DNA of 64,000 nucleotides from Rhodamnia argentea. Taxonomy: Eukaryota; Streptophyta; Magnoliopsida; Myrtales; Myrtaceae. Positions 1 to 11,440 of this stretch are shown here, piece after piece. The stretch is from positions 13,109,095 to 13,173,094 of the forward strand of contig NC_063160.1 in the NCBI RefSeq assembly GCF_020921035.1. The letters run 5' to 3'. Each line of letters starts with the position of its first letter. Positions within the stretch are counted from its first letter, which is position 1. The notes below the pieces were generated by a model that saw only the letters and a program-made list of their open reading frames with translations, did not search any database and had not been told where the DNA came from. The translations under genes were made by a program, and so were the position numbers.

Positions 1-676
1 CTTGATCTGGTGTTATTAATCGTGCTAGCCTTGGTACGGAAGTTATGTGCTCATAACTTCCCTCTATACCTGGCTGCTTATAAGACGATATTGGTAAAAG
101 AGAGAGGTTTCAATTTAGACTAAAAAGGAGAGGAAGAAACACCACCCTACACCGGCTGCTTAAGTACTCCGGTCTGAACTTCGAAATATCGTGACCGAGA
201 AAGGCCCGTCACTCGCACAGCGTAGGACGATCCGTCACCTTCGTGTTGTTCGATTGGGAAAGCCTGGGAAAACCACGAGAAAACAGCAAGAGAAGGGTTT
301 TTCTGTTCGAGAGACGAATCGAGAGAGTCGAATGAGATCGGAAGCACCCGCAGGCTCTTCGAAATGCTTGACGAGCGACGAGCCCATAAGCTTCGCGTGT
401 TTGCTGGCGGATTCGTGCGATATTCGTGTCGGTCAAAAACTTGAGGCGACGAGAGCTTCTCGACGAGCCCGATTTGGATGGGATGATTCTTGAAAACCAC
501 GGACCCGATATCAAGATGTCAAATATTAACTTACAACTAATATCTAAACCAAATTTTTTTTGGTCGAAAAAAATAGCTTTCATTAATTCAAATTTACCTT
601 GAATGATAAGATAGATGGACCTCTGAACATATAAGGTCCCACAAGGTTAGAAGAGGCTTGGAGAGCCAATTACAAG
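1..676. other. Intergenic, unassigned; source-like segment of a later mosaic duplication
   Basis: No recognisable gene is present. Both strands have open frames of about 100-124 codons in the GC-richer part (190-500), but their translations are rich in Arg and Ser, overlap each other and match no family I know, so I do not call them. Positions 457-552 recur almost unchanged at 3102-3197. The stretch ends at the target-site duplication of the next element (668-676). Confidence 0.5.
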
Positions 677-1863
677 TGGAGCTGTCAATATGGGTTTTTG
701 GCCCACTTTTTAACTCACTTTTATTCATGTCGGTCAATATGAGTTCAACAAACTTAAAAAATAGGTCAAATATGGGTTTAGGCCTATAAAGCACATTCAA
801 ATATGGGTTTTAACTTGATTTATTTTCGACTCGTGGCCTACAGCTTCGCAAGATAACTTTTATTCACTTGTAAACCGCGCCCGACCATCCACAAGCCGGC
901 GCTCGCCCGTCGCCACCGCCACCGACCAGTACCTCGCCACCGCCGCCGTTTGCCCGCCCGGCCAATGTCGTCACCCTTCGAGAACTCTCTGAATTCAAGG
1001 CAGAGCAAACGGTGGTTCGCGCAATGAATCAGATTCGGGTTGGTTTTTCCCTTCGAATCCGGTTCGATTTGAGCAATGTCGGGCCGAGATCTAGAGCGAG
1101 GCTGCGGGAAGGGCCTCGCCTCGGCCAATTACCCCAGTGGGAGCTACAACCAGACGGCATACTACACGAATCATCGACGCTACTCCAACAAGTAGTGGAC
1201 GTCATGGTTGGTCCCGGTGATCGTCGTCGCCAACATCGCGGTGTTCATCATGACAATGTTTGTTGGGTTCGAAGGCGGTTGCATTGCTAAATTCCTCGGG
1301 AGGCTCTCGTTCCAACCGCTCGGGGAGAATCCTCTCTTCGGTCTTTCTTGGACTACCCGAGTGTTTTTGTCTTGTTTGTGTGATTTTATATTCGTAGTTT
1401 TTGTGCAACCTTGTGCGGTTGGGAGCCTCACATTCAGCTGGAAATTGAGAAAATAATCCTCGCATTGGACTTGTTGCTTGATGATCTGCTTGTCCTGGTG
1501 CGGAAATGTGTACTCCAGTGTGTGTTCCACTTGATTCTTGAAATTTAACAGGTGGGAGGGCGGGCGATGGAGATGGTGGGCGAGCGGAGGCGATGGATGG
1601 GCCATGGTGACAACCGGGATTTGTCGGCTAAACAGTTTTTACATTTTTTTAATTTTATGAAACAAATATGTCATGATTTGGTTAAATATATAAGTGTTTA
1701 AACTATACGGGTCGGGTATGTGTCGGGTTTGGGTTGGGTCGGTTATGGGTCATAAAATTTGTACTATGTGAAAATGGGTCAAAACAGTTTAAATTGATCA
1801 ATATGGGTTGGACCATATTCGACCCGATTCAAACCCGACCCGACCCACCCATTTGACACATCT
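677..1863. mobile_element. Non-autonomous Mutator-like element carrying a gene fragment (Pack-MULE)
   Basis: The nine bases AATTACAAG occur at 668-676 and again at 1864-1872, exactly bracketing the element; a 9-bp duplication is the hallmark of Mutator-type insertion. The ends are imperfect inverted repeats: GAGCTGTCAATATGGGT inside the left end, and GATGTGTCAAATGGGT when the right end is read on the other strand. The flanking 150-200 bp are rich in TATGGGT / GGGTCGGGT motifs. The interior (about 860-1600) is GC-rich and contains the 5' leader and first exon of a rhomboid gene (1076-1340) plus what looks like intron sequence. No transposase frame is present, so the element is non-autonomous. 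A captured host-gene exon between MULE ends fits a Pack-MULE. Confidence 0.8.
1076..1340 (+). pseudogene. Rhomboid-like protease (RBL1/RBL2 type) exon-1 fragment with premature stop
   Basis: The frame opening at ATG 1076 reads a plant rhomboid N-terminus. A short polar head has Tyr/Asn-rich stretches, then comes the block [13 protein letters not shown] with the start of the first membrane segment. It is followed by [14 protein letters not shown] and E-N-P-L-F-G, typical of the loop after that segment. A TAG at 1193-1195 (codon 40) interrupts it just before W-T-S-W. The exon match stops at 1340, where GT follows (phase 1), as at the native exon-1 donor. The catalytic Ser and His segments are absent. 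Intact plant rhomboids have about 300 or more residues; only about 88 codons remain. The fragment lies inside the 677-1863 element, so capture is inferred. It is not expected to make a protease. Confidence 0.82.
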
Positions 1864-1944
1864 AATTACAAGATAAAATCTTCAAACGTTGGGCCTTAGC
1901 AACCCAATCCGCTACATGATTGGACTCCCTAGCGCAATGTATTA

Positions 1945-2713
1945 AGGGTGAGCAGTTCTTGGTCCGGTCCGGTTTCCATTTTTCGGAACTATGGATAGGA
2001 TCGGCCACACTCGAAACCAAGAATCGGACCGGACCATCGGTCCGGTCCCGTTCCTCGGCCGTTCCAAGGAACTTGTGTTCGTGAAAAAATTATGCACCTC
2101 TAACATTAAAATCTTAATAGGGGCCAAGAAAAGAGAGCATTCAACATTTACCTCGATGAGACATGATTGCGGCCGCGATTAGCTAAAACAGAGCAAGAGA
2201 GGGAGGCGGGAGTTTAAACTCGAGCTAAGATCTTGAGCGAGAGGCGTCAAGCAAGAGGAACACAACTCGGGCAAGAGGGACTGAGTGAGCCGAGCGAGAG
2301 GCACACGCGTGAAATGGGATTGAGCGAGTTGAGCAACGCGGGAGGCGTTGAACAAAGGCACACGTACGCATGAGAGACGAAGGCTAAGCAATCGAGCTCC
2401 TAGGGTGAGGCACAGAGACGGGATCGGCTACTGGGACTTGCGAGTCGCGAGAGAAGTGGAGATTGGAGAGGCAAGAAAAGAGGTCTGCGCCTAAAGTGAA
2501 GCAAAGCAAACCCTAAGCCTAAACAAGTAAATATTAGGTTTACTTTTAAAAAAAGACCGATCCGGTCCGGTTCGATCCTGGACCCTAGAACCCGGAATCG
2601 AACCGCCCATCCACCGGTTCCAATTTTAAGAACAGGGAACCGGACCCGATCTCTCTAAAATCGGGAGCCGGGCCATCGATCTCGGTCCAGGTGGTCTTTT
2701 TTGCTCACCTATA
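1945..2713. mobile_element. Non-autonomous Mutator-like element with 10-bp target duplication
   Basis: CAATGTATTA occurs at 1935-1944 and again at 2714-2723 and brackets the element exactly. The ends are short inverted repeats: AGGGTGAGCA at the left, and ATAGGTGAGCA when the right end is read on the other strand. Both subterminal zones are dense in GGTCCGGTCCGG / CCGGACCGGACC motifs in opposite orientation (1958-2080 and 2560-2695). The middle (2160-2500) is purine-rich with degenerate GAGCGAG-type repetition and no convincing frame. No transposase is seen. It lies only 81 bp from the preceding element. Confidence 0.75.
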
Positions 2714-2732
2714 CAATGTATTACCCTGATGT

Positions 2733-4290
2733 CTTGCAATTGGGAGTACTCTGAGTATGATTACGGGCCTTCATAAAGATAAAAAAAAAGAAAGAAAGGA
2801 AAATACGTTTTTGACAAATCGTCATCAAACAGTTAGGCCAATGGGCCTATCGGATTACGTTTTGCACTTGCTTGAAAGCCCATTTGATTTCTTACCTATT
2901 AACATACCAACTCATTTTCAAATATCAACTATTTTCAGACTCGCCCATAATGTATATCTGCTCATTTCGAAATTACCAACTTCTACCGAAATTTGTCAAA
3001 TTTAGTTACTAAGTGCTACCAATCTTTCAAAGTTAACGTCTCTTTTATGAATTTACCATTTTTCACTTGATTAGCTAAATTTTTTTGGTTGTTAATCGGG
3101 GTTCTCGACGAGCCCGATTTGGATGGGATGATTCTTGAAAACCACGGACTCGAGATCAAGATATCAAATATTAACTTACAACTAATATCTAAACCAATTG
3201 AAATGCTTGCAATTGGGAGTACTCTGATTATGATTACGAGCCTTCATAAAGATTAAAAAAAAATTACGTTTTTGTTAAATCGTCATCAAATTAAGAGTTA
3301 GGCCAATGGGCCTATCGGATTACGTTTTGCGCTCGCTTGAAAGCCCATTTGACTTCTTACCAGACAAAGCTCAGCCGAGGGCCATTGTCTTTGACATATG
3401 AATTTGCATTTCGCAGCCGCTTTATCAACCAAAAAAAGCTGGCATTTTTAAAGCCTAGATCTTCACTTCTCACACCATTTTTTATGTGTGGCATTGTTTT
3501 AGATCCTTTGACACTCGTGTTTGAAAAGGTGGAGCAATTCGTTACGGCTATCTGGGAACTTTTGTTGCGTCGAACAGATCATTGAGAGTGATTCGTCGTG
3601 AAGATGCGATAAGAAGCCTATAAATTGTTTGTTTATAATTTCATCGGTAACTTATCGACTTTTGTGTCGATTCACTGACTTTTACCTGCGTAACTTACCC
3701 AACTCGTCAAGCTTATTTCCAACTCTTGCTCGAAATTAATTACCAACTTTAATTTGAGCGAGTTACCAACTTTCTTTTTTCCCGATTAAGTTCCCAGCTA
3801 ATTTTAGGCTATTAACTCTTGTTTGATCGGCCACTTACCTGCCGATGCGTACTTGATTGGTTCCAAATTACCTATATTATTGAATTACTTCAGAACTTTT
3901 ATATCAAATCACTGTATTTACTTGAGTCATATGCCTAATTTTTTTTTTTTTATGATTTCTAATCAAATGTAGGTTGCCAAGTATTATTTGAACAATTTAC
4001 AGTATTATTAACTCTTCTCTAGATTACCAATATTTATTGGAGTAACTAACTCTTATATGAAATTACTAATTTCATTTGAGTTTCTTACCAACCTTCTTCC
4101 TTCAGCCCATATCGACGTTGATTTGCTCGTTTACAAATCACCTAATTTTTTTTTTTATAATTAACCAACTTTTAATGAAGCTACCAACTTTTATAAAGGA
4201 GTACCAATTTTGTTTGTGTTTCTTATTAATCTTTTCCGATGAAGTTATAAACTAGTTTCATGTTACAAACTCTTATTCGAGAGATGAAAC
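2733..4290. repeat. Repeat mosaic: mosaic duplication plus degenerate TTACCAAC-type tract
   Basis: Three kinds of repeat make up this stretch. (1) 2733-2895 recurs at 3206-3360. (2) 2898-3088 recurs inverted at 8588-8778. (3) From about 3630 to 4290 the sequence is a low-complexity, AT-rich tract of short irregular units around TTACCAAC / TTACCAACTTTT on the + strand. No frame looks like a real gene. Chance frames such as 3337-3585 lie within the repeats. Confidence 0.65.
3102..3360 (+). repeat. Mosaic duplication of two upstream segments
   Basis: Positions 3102-3197 match 457-552 with no net length change and only a few substitutions. Positions 3206-3360 match 2733-2895 with small indels in the A-run. 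The two source segments are about 2.2 kb apart but lie 8 bp apart here, in direct orientation. The block abuts the inward end of the copy at 2898-3088. Confidence 0.8.
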
Positions 4291-5295
4291 CGACAATAAC
4301 GCGATCGATTCCATGTCGTTAAAAGTTGATAGATCGGTAGAAAAATCATCATTTCATAGATAATCGAATAAAGATCGGTAAGACGGCATAATTTACGATT
4401 CATCAACGTCCGAAATCGTCGTAACCGTTTTAGCGCACGGAACGATAAAATTCTGGCCCGGGCTCTTTCGGTGATCGGAGGCGAACCTTTGGGAATCCGC
4501 CAAAGCATCCCATCCCATCCCATCTTAGTCGAGGAAAGTGCCATTATCAAGTAAATCACAATGATGATGAGGATGATAAGCGAGAATATAATTAGGGATT
4601 TCTCGTCAGATCAACATTGAGCGGTGGCTTTTCCATGACGATGACGTTAAAATTTGGGCTACAAGAGATTCCCACTTCCATTATAAACCCTAGAAAGAGA
4701 GAGAGAGAGATCGCGCGTGCAGAAAATGATGTGACTGGCTTTCCATGAGACGATCAAGAACAGATATGCCTTTGTCTTCCTTTCCATCCGGGACCAAAAC
4801 AAAAGTTCCAAATTTATTTATTATGCTTTTGTCAATTCAATTTTAATAGTTGTAATTTTATCAATTGGTTTTTAATCTTTTTTATTTTTTTGTCAATTGA
4901 GTTGTGTTGGCTAGAAATCGCCGATTTCTACGCCGATCGTCTCACGTGACACGGTCCTTGCCGGCCACCGAGAAGAAAAAAAGGAAAAAAAAGAAAGACA
5001 AAACAAAAAAATTCAAAAAAAATATTAAGATATTATCAAAAAACCATTCACTTCGGCGCCGGTCGTGCCACATAGGACAGATGACGTCTATGTCGATGAT
5101 TTCCGATCAATATGGCTGAATTTATAAAGTTAAAAAATTTAAAACTAAATTGATAAAAATGTAATAAATTTTTAAAAGAAATTTATAATTTTGCACTTCA
5201 CTCGTACTTTATGCCATGTTCCTGAACACGAGTCTTCCTCTCTATCACTTCCTTTGGACTTAGGTTTGGGGTTTTGGTCGTGGAGTGATTTGATG

Positions 5296-5333
<38 letters not shown>

Positions 5334-7812
5334 TCTCTCTAATCTCTCAAGTTTTTTGTTCGCTAATGACCTTTTGAGCTGTTATAATCGACGTCGGTTC
5401 CTGCGTTTTTATCTCTCGCCTCTTTTTCCTCCTCCTCTCGTCTTTTTACTTTCTCTTGGAGCCATTAGGAGTTGCAGCGTGTTAACCACGACCGAGCGTG
5501 GGGAAGCTTTACGTCCCGTCGAGGGTGACCAAATGAATGGAAAGGATAACCGAAAGAGAAGGTTTTGCATGATCCATAAAGGATGATGGATCAACACCGT
5601 CTCTCGCATATTATTAATTACGATGATCCCGTCACCATTTTATTAAGGGCGATGATGGGTTTGATATGCACCATATTCGATAAGTATCGATCCAGTTTTC
5701 GATTTTAAGTGCGGACGTACCCTGTCGGATCACTCGAAGTGTGCATTTATACGTATGTGTATTGTTATGAATAAAATCCCTATTTACTTAAATTACCCAT
5801 TCTTCATACTCAATAATTCTCTCACGCGTGCCTAATTGCTCTGATTTACCCCTTTCTTCACTCATGCGGTCACACATTTCTCTCTCAAAAGTCACGACCT
5901 CCATCAAACTCTCAGTCATGCGGTCATACTCTCGTAGCCTCGAGGTTGGTGAGCTCTCAGTCACACTCACTCTCGATCTCGACGGTTTTTTAGGTACCAA
6001 TCTGCCTCTCCCAACCTCAACGCTTGTCGCCTAGTTGTCCTAATTTGCCAGAATTTCATTTCTCGCTCCTTAAAGTTTCAGCATTTTTGGATTTTGTTTT
6101 CTGGTTCGCATCTTTGAATTTTCTTTTTTTTTTTTTTTTTTTTGGTTCTCCGCTTTGGTTGGTTGCATCGAACTCATTAGGTCCTGGCTGTGGATTGTGT
6201 TTTGGTTCTTCTTTGGTTACTTTCATGTACCTGCATTTAGAACATTACCAAAGTTGGGGATTCTCTATATTTTGCTACATGCGGAACTTCAGCGACTTGT
6301 CTTATGCTCTTAAAGAGAAAACTCTTAGCTATGTTGGGATATGAGTTCTTAATCCTCAATTTTGGGTGTTGGGGAGGTTGACTTGCATTGATAGATCTAA
6401 GATTGCACATAGCTAAAATATTCGCCTCCATCTTCGCTTTGGAACAAGTTTTTGAATTTGCAGGGAATAGAAAAAAAAAAATATGCCGGCCAATTCCTAA
6501 GATTCATCGGAGAATCGGATTGCTAGTCCTATAATAGGGCGGCGACCACGGGCGGGAGGATCAAACACGATACAAACAATCATGGTCATTTCATGCCCTT
6601 ATTTGTAAAAGTAACATCCATTTCATGCCCTTATTTGATTAAAAAAAAAAAAGTGAAAGCATTTAAAGCCGTTATTTGAAATTTCTCCAAAATAAATAGA
6701 CTATTTTTTTAAAGAACAGAAATAAAAGAAGTCCAGGCTATAGGTCCTCGTCGTCCTTGCCCCACCATCCACGGTAAATGCCGGTGAGGGCCCTGTGACC
6801 CTCGTCCTGACCTGGGCAAGGGACGCTACTCTCTTCCCAGGATACGAGGGTCTTAAGGTCCTACCTATGGTTTTGGTGAGGGCCTTCTGCCTTTGGGTTT
6901 TTTTTTTAAAGAAAAATTTGTCTTTTTTTTATATTTTAAATCCAATTCAATTAAATTTTTGGAATTAAAAAATCACTATCTTGAAAAAAAAAAAAAGACA
7001 TCTTTTTAGTTTTAATGCATGTTAATTGCCAATTTAGTCCTTCCAGTTTACATTTGCTCGAAATTGCTAACGTGGATGTTGACGTCTTGCGTGTCACTAT
7101 CAATCTTGATGTGGACAATTTTTTGAATCTTTTTTTTGTTGGCATAAATAATCAAAAATCAAAAATCAAAAAAATTAACAAACAAAGAAAAAGTAAAAAA
7201 AAAATCACATCAACATCGACCGTGCTATGTAAGATGATAGGCATCCACATCGGCAATTTTTGGCAAAATTGGTCGAAATGGCTAAATTGACAAATTGCAA
7301 AACGATTTATGACTCAATTATCACAATTAAAAAGTTACGACTAAGTTGGCCAAACTTCACTAGGTTTAGGACTTTTTAGATAATTTTCCCAAGAAAATAA
7401 TAAGAAAACATGTAGGAGAGGGAATTAGAAGAAAAAAAATAATGTTTGACAATTTCTATTAGCCTAATTGGACGAAGTTAACGGAATTACACGATTGCAA
7501 CAATTTGACAAGCTTTATAACTTGGTTGCAATATTTATAAGTTAATCGCACTTTTGTGACAATTTTAGGACTTTCGATGTACTTATCCCCAAAGAAAAAA
7601 AAAAAACCAAAACGAAGATTCACTCATCTTCCCTCGAAATCAAGTTCCCTTCACTGTACCAAACACAGCACAAACTTCTCTCTCCTCACTTGCATATGTG
7701 ATCGAACCCGTGAAGAGAGAGCGATTAAGAAGGAACCGTAGGAAGAAAGAGTCATCGCGGGCGACCTACTTTCCTGTAGAGAAACCTCATCACTGGTGGC
7801 TAGAGAGTCTTA
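4291..7812. other. Intergenic AT-rich spacer with microsatellites and decayed repeats
   Basis: No gene is recognised. A (CT)n tract lies at about 5295-5341. Two stretches, about 4810-5180 and 6940-7390, have AT-rich flanks around a short GC-richer centre, as in decayed MITE-like repeats. Positions 6580-6693 resemble one end of the 44803-45350 element (repeated CCCTTATTTG motifs). Short frames near 5191-5586 and 6024-6344 are CT- or T-rich and not convincing. Confidence 0.5.
6580..6693. mobile_element. Solo-end remnant of a CCCTTATTT-type element
   Basis: Two copies of a CATGCCCTTATTTG motif about 30 bp apart are followed by an A-run and a GCCGTTATTTGAAATTTCTCC-like end. The order and spacing resemble the right end of the element at 44803-45350. 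A moderately GC-rich segment follows (6740-6890). No partner end or target duplication was found. Confidence 0.4.
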
Positions 7813-8090
7813 AGAGCGCGCATGACAACACTTCTAAAGTAAAATTTCTGCTTCAGAAGTGCTTCTAAAATATAAATCCATTTGGTAATATAACTTCCAG
7901 AGCAGAAATCCATTTGTTTACGCAACTTCATTTTTTTAACTTCTAAAGCATTTTTTTTTTTTTTTGCTCCATAAGTAGTTTTGGAGCCACTTAAAGAAAT
8001 TTAAAAGGTTTACTTTTATCCAAAAATAGAAAAATCAACTTCTGCTCAAAAGAAGGAGTAAAATAAGTAAAAGTATTGCCATACGCGCTT
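7813..8090. mobile_element. MITE of the GCGCGYATGRCAAC-end family (about 280 bp)
   Basis: The left end reads AGAGCGCGCATGACAACACT, and the right end on the other strand reads AAGCGCGTATGGCAATACT. Subterminal CTTCTAAAG / TTCTGCTTCAGAAG motifs recur inside both arms. No coding capacity is seen. It is the smallest member of a family also seen at 31414, 34744, 41771 and 55155. No certain target duplication was found. Confidence 0.65.
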
Positions 8091-8399
8091 TTTTAGTTTT
8101 TGTTTGAAGTCATGTTCTTCTGTTTACTTGTCAATTTTCTTGTTCCCTTTCCTCTTTTCTTAAATTGTTTTGCTGAATGGTAAGGTGAACCACAATGGCT
8201 TAAGAAAAACAATGACTATAAAGCCCCGGCATTTTCTGTTAGCTAAATCGATAGAGTTAAGCGATGGATTTGATTATACATATTTGACAAGTTTCAAGAG
8301 TTTATTGCACTTTTTGAGAGTTTTATGGCCGAATTATACTTTCGTAAGAGGTTTTTGGATCTCCCCTGAGATTTATAACGTAAACTTAGCTGGTAAATT

Positions 8400-9370
8400 A
8401 TCGAAACAAGTTGGTAAGTAACTCATTGAAGTTTGTAATTTCAAATTAAAATTGATGAATTTGCAGTGGTGGTGCACCTCGCAAATAAAAGTTAATGAGT
8501 TATGACAAAAGTTATTTTGAAACGGTCCATCGTTATTAAGTGAGTCCTATAAAAATAGGTAACTTGAAATTAGTTGATAACTCAACACCAAAATAATTTA
8601 ACTAATCAAATAAAAAATGGTAAATTCATAAAAAAGACGTTAACTTTGAAAGATTGGTACCACTTAGTAACTAAATTTGACAAATTTCTATAGATGTTGG
8701 TAATTTCGAAATGACCAGATATGCATTATAGGCGATTCTGAAAACAGTTGATATTTCAAAATGAGTTAGTATGTTAATCAGTAAAAACTTGAGGAGTAAC
8801 TCGGGTTAAGGTGGGTGATTTTGTATGAAAGCTGATGATTTTTTTAACATGCAAGCACCAAAAGTACGTATTATATTGGAACGTTGGTACTTTCCAAAAC
8901 TTTGGTGATTGCTTACAAGCAATGATGGTAACTTAGTAAAGTGAATTGAGTGAGAACCAGAATGATAACTTAATTTTTTAGACATGTTGGTAAATAACTC
9001 AATGAAGATTGGTAATTTACCTCACGCAAACAAAAGTTGGTTGTTTGATGGATCATCAGTCTTCAAACAAACAATAAATATTGACAATAGAATCAAGTAA
9101 GACTCGTAAGCGAAAGATATTACATAAAAAAGAAAAAAAAAACTCACATTAAGACTTGTAATTTCGTATAAAAGTTGATAAACTAGAATGTTACTAAGTT
9201 GCGCAAATAAAGATTCATAACTAATTGGAAAAAAAAATCAGAAATTTGCAATAGATAATTAACCTAATTCTTATATGAGTCAGCAACTTATTAAAAAAAA
9301 AATGACCAATTTATTGATCATATTCAGTACAAAAAAATTACCAACATTATTTGAATTGAGGTCAAAAGGT
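8400..9370 (-). repeat. Degenerate TTACCAAC-type tract, minus orientation
   Basis: This is an AT-rich low-complexity tract with many irregular GTTGGTAA / AAGTTGGTAA units on the + strand, i.e. TTACCAAC on the - strand. It includes 8588-8778, which is the inverted copy of 2898-3088 (same length, about 90% identical by eye). No real coding frame is present. Confidence 0.6.
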
Positions 9371-11400
9371 CAGCTTGGTTTTTCAGAGTTGACGTTTTGG
9401 ACTTTTTCTGTAGGTAGGCTGCCGTGGTGCTGCACGAACCTAAAGAGCGTAGGGCGGTAGGCTGCCCTTTTAATTCGCTCTCCTGAAAAATAGGAGACTA
9501 TTCTCATCATCACCATCGTCATCATGACACTAACGGAAATTAGCAATTAAACAGCTTTAAATGTAACAAAAGCACAGTGCATTCCAATTTTCAATGCATT
9601 GTTAATCTCATGTTATAACAATTGATACTTTTAAGATCTTTCTATTACCTTGATATATTGAGGCTACATATTAGCAACAACTGTAGCTTACATCTCTCTC
9701 TTGCTAGGGATAATGTTGCCGACACTGTCCGCTTCGATCGCACAAACGGGGAAAAAATTGGGCGGTCTGAACTTACTAAACCTTTTTTTTTAATCCATAA
9801 AAAGACTTACTAAACTTCGAGTAGGTCATTGATTATGACATGTTATATGTGCTAACTTACCAAGTTGAGAAACACACAAGCTCCTCTCTTTTTTACCGTC
9901 TCTCCCTTATCTTCATTGGCCCTCTTCTTGATGAATAGCAACTTATGCTCCGTATCTCCATCATATATGTGAACCACAGTCGGCCGATCACGTGCACCAT
10001 CGAATAATTGCATTGAATACTCGATCGCAGAGCTTGAATAAAGGTCTCTCTCTCTCTTTCTCTCTTATCGTATAGATCGAAGGTCGCCAAAAATTGTTTT
10101 GGATAATCATGTAGATTTTAAGTTCAAAAACACGACTGTCGATTCTATGGAGAGGGAGAGACAAGAATACAAATATGACAACCGAATTTCAGCGATCGAA
10201 CGTCAAGACGGTGGAGCCGTCGACAGTGCCACGGCGATAGACATAACGGTCAAATTCTCGAGGAAGACCCTACTAATGACACCCCATGAACCCTAGAATT
10301 CCAATTAACACAAAAGACGCCAGTCCTGTTCCGCCATCCGAGTATCTAGCAAACCCTGCTATTTAAAACAAAGGTTTGCCAAGATGAGTATAGTCAAAGA
10401 ACACGGGTTTGACGACATCTCATCTCACCCAAAAAAAAAAACAAAAAAGATTATTTAAAAGTAATAATCAATAATATTAATAATGATAAGATTGAAGGTG
10501 ATTGGGAGAAACTTGGATGGGCTTTTGCCACGTGCCCCTAGTCCGACCACCTCCCAAATTTAGACACTAGATCTCTTGTCCTTTTCTTAGAATTTTCTTA
10601 AATTAATGCATCTTTAATGTTCCTTCAGCTCAACGATTAACTTACTCGGAAATTGGTCCCTTAGACTAATAGAGGGGATAATATAAAAAAAAACAAAAAA
10701 AGAAAAATCTCCCTGGAAAGCATTGAGTAGCCAAGCTCATATGTGTTCTTTTGTGATTTTATAATGGGAAAGGTACCAGCCTTTAGCTGAAGTTTCCAAT
10801 AATTAACTTAAGTACCACATATGTCTTCAAACATCTTAGTTTCTTCATTTGTCATGAAAGAAAGCTAAGCATGCAGCCAGTTGACATACGTCCGCAAAGC
10901 CCATCTCGATAAAGAAACGATTGATCTCGCCATTCGAAAGATAATAAAGTTGAAGTAAAATAACATGGGACAAGCTCTATTCGAAAAAAAAAAATTAGAG
11001 TATACAGCAATAAATGAATCACTAACATGTGACTTCCGTCATTATTTTGAAACATGTTCACTTTTCTTTTGTCCCGTCGTCATTTGTTCATGGCGTGTGT
11101 AATGTATGAAATGCGGCGGTTGACTTGATCTCTTTAATCGAAACTTGAAAGTTACAACAACTGGTGATCCGATGTGGAGATGAAACGGGGATTGCTCGAC
11201 CACACCTACTTCAAGATGCTGTGTTCTAAGCACAACCAAAATGATGGCACAAAACACATCCTTGTGCAACTAGAGCACAACAGTAGCAAGTAACATCAAA
11301 AGGAGCCTAAAGAGTATGTTTGCTGTAATCAAATGTAGGAGGCCTCTGGAAAAGTATAATTACATAGTGCACCCAATGTCTTAGAAATTTTCATCACCAT
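9371..11400. other. Intergenic spacer
   Basis: I see no gene here. The stretch holds scattered A- and T-runs, a CT tract near 10042-10066 and several short frames of 60-75 codons with no family resemblance. It is probably spacer and distal upstream sequence of the ZHD gene. Confidence 0.5.
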
Positions 11401-11405
11401 TCACT

Positions 11406-11440
<35 letters not shown>

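Noticed and set aside
147-583. Overlapping open frames of 100-124 codons on both strands
   Set aside because: They overlap in three frames, are Arg/Ser-rich as expected from GC composition, and resemble no known family.
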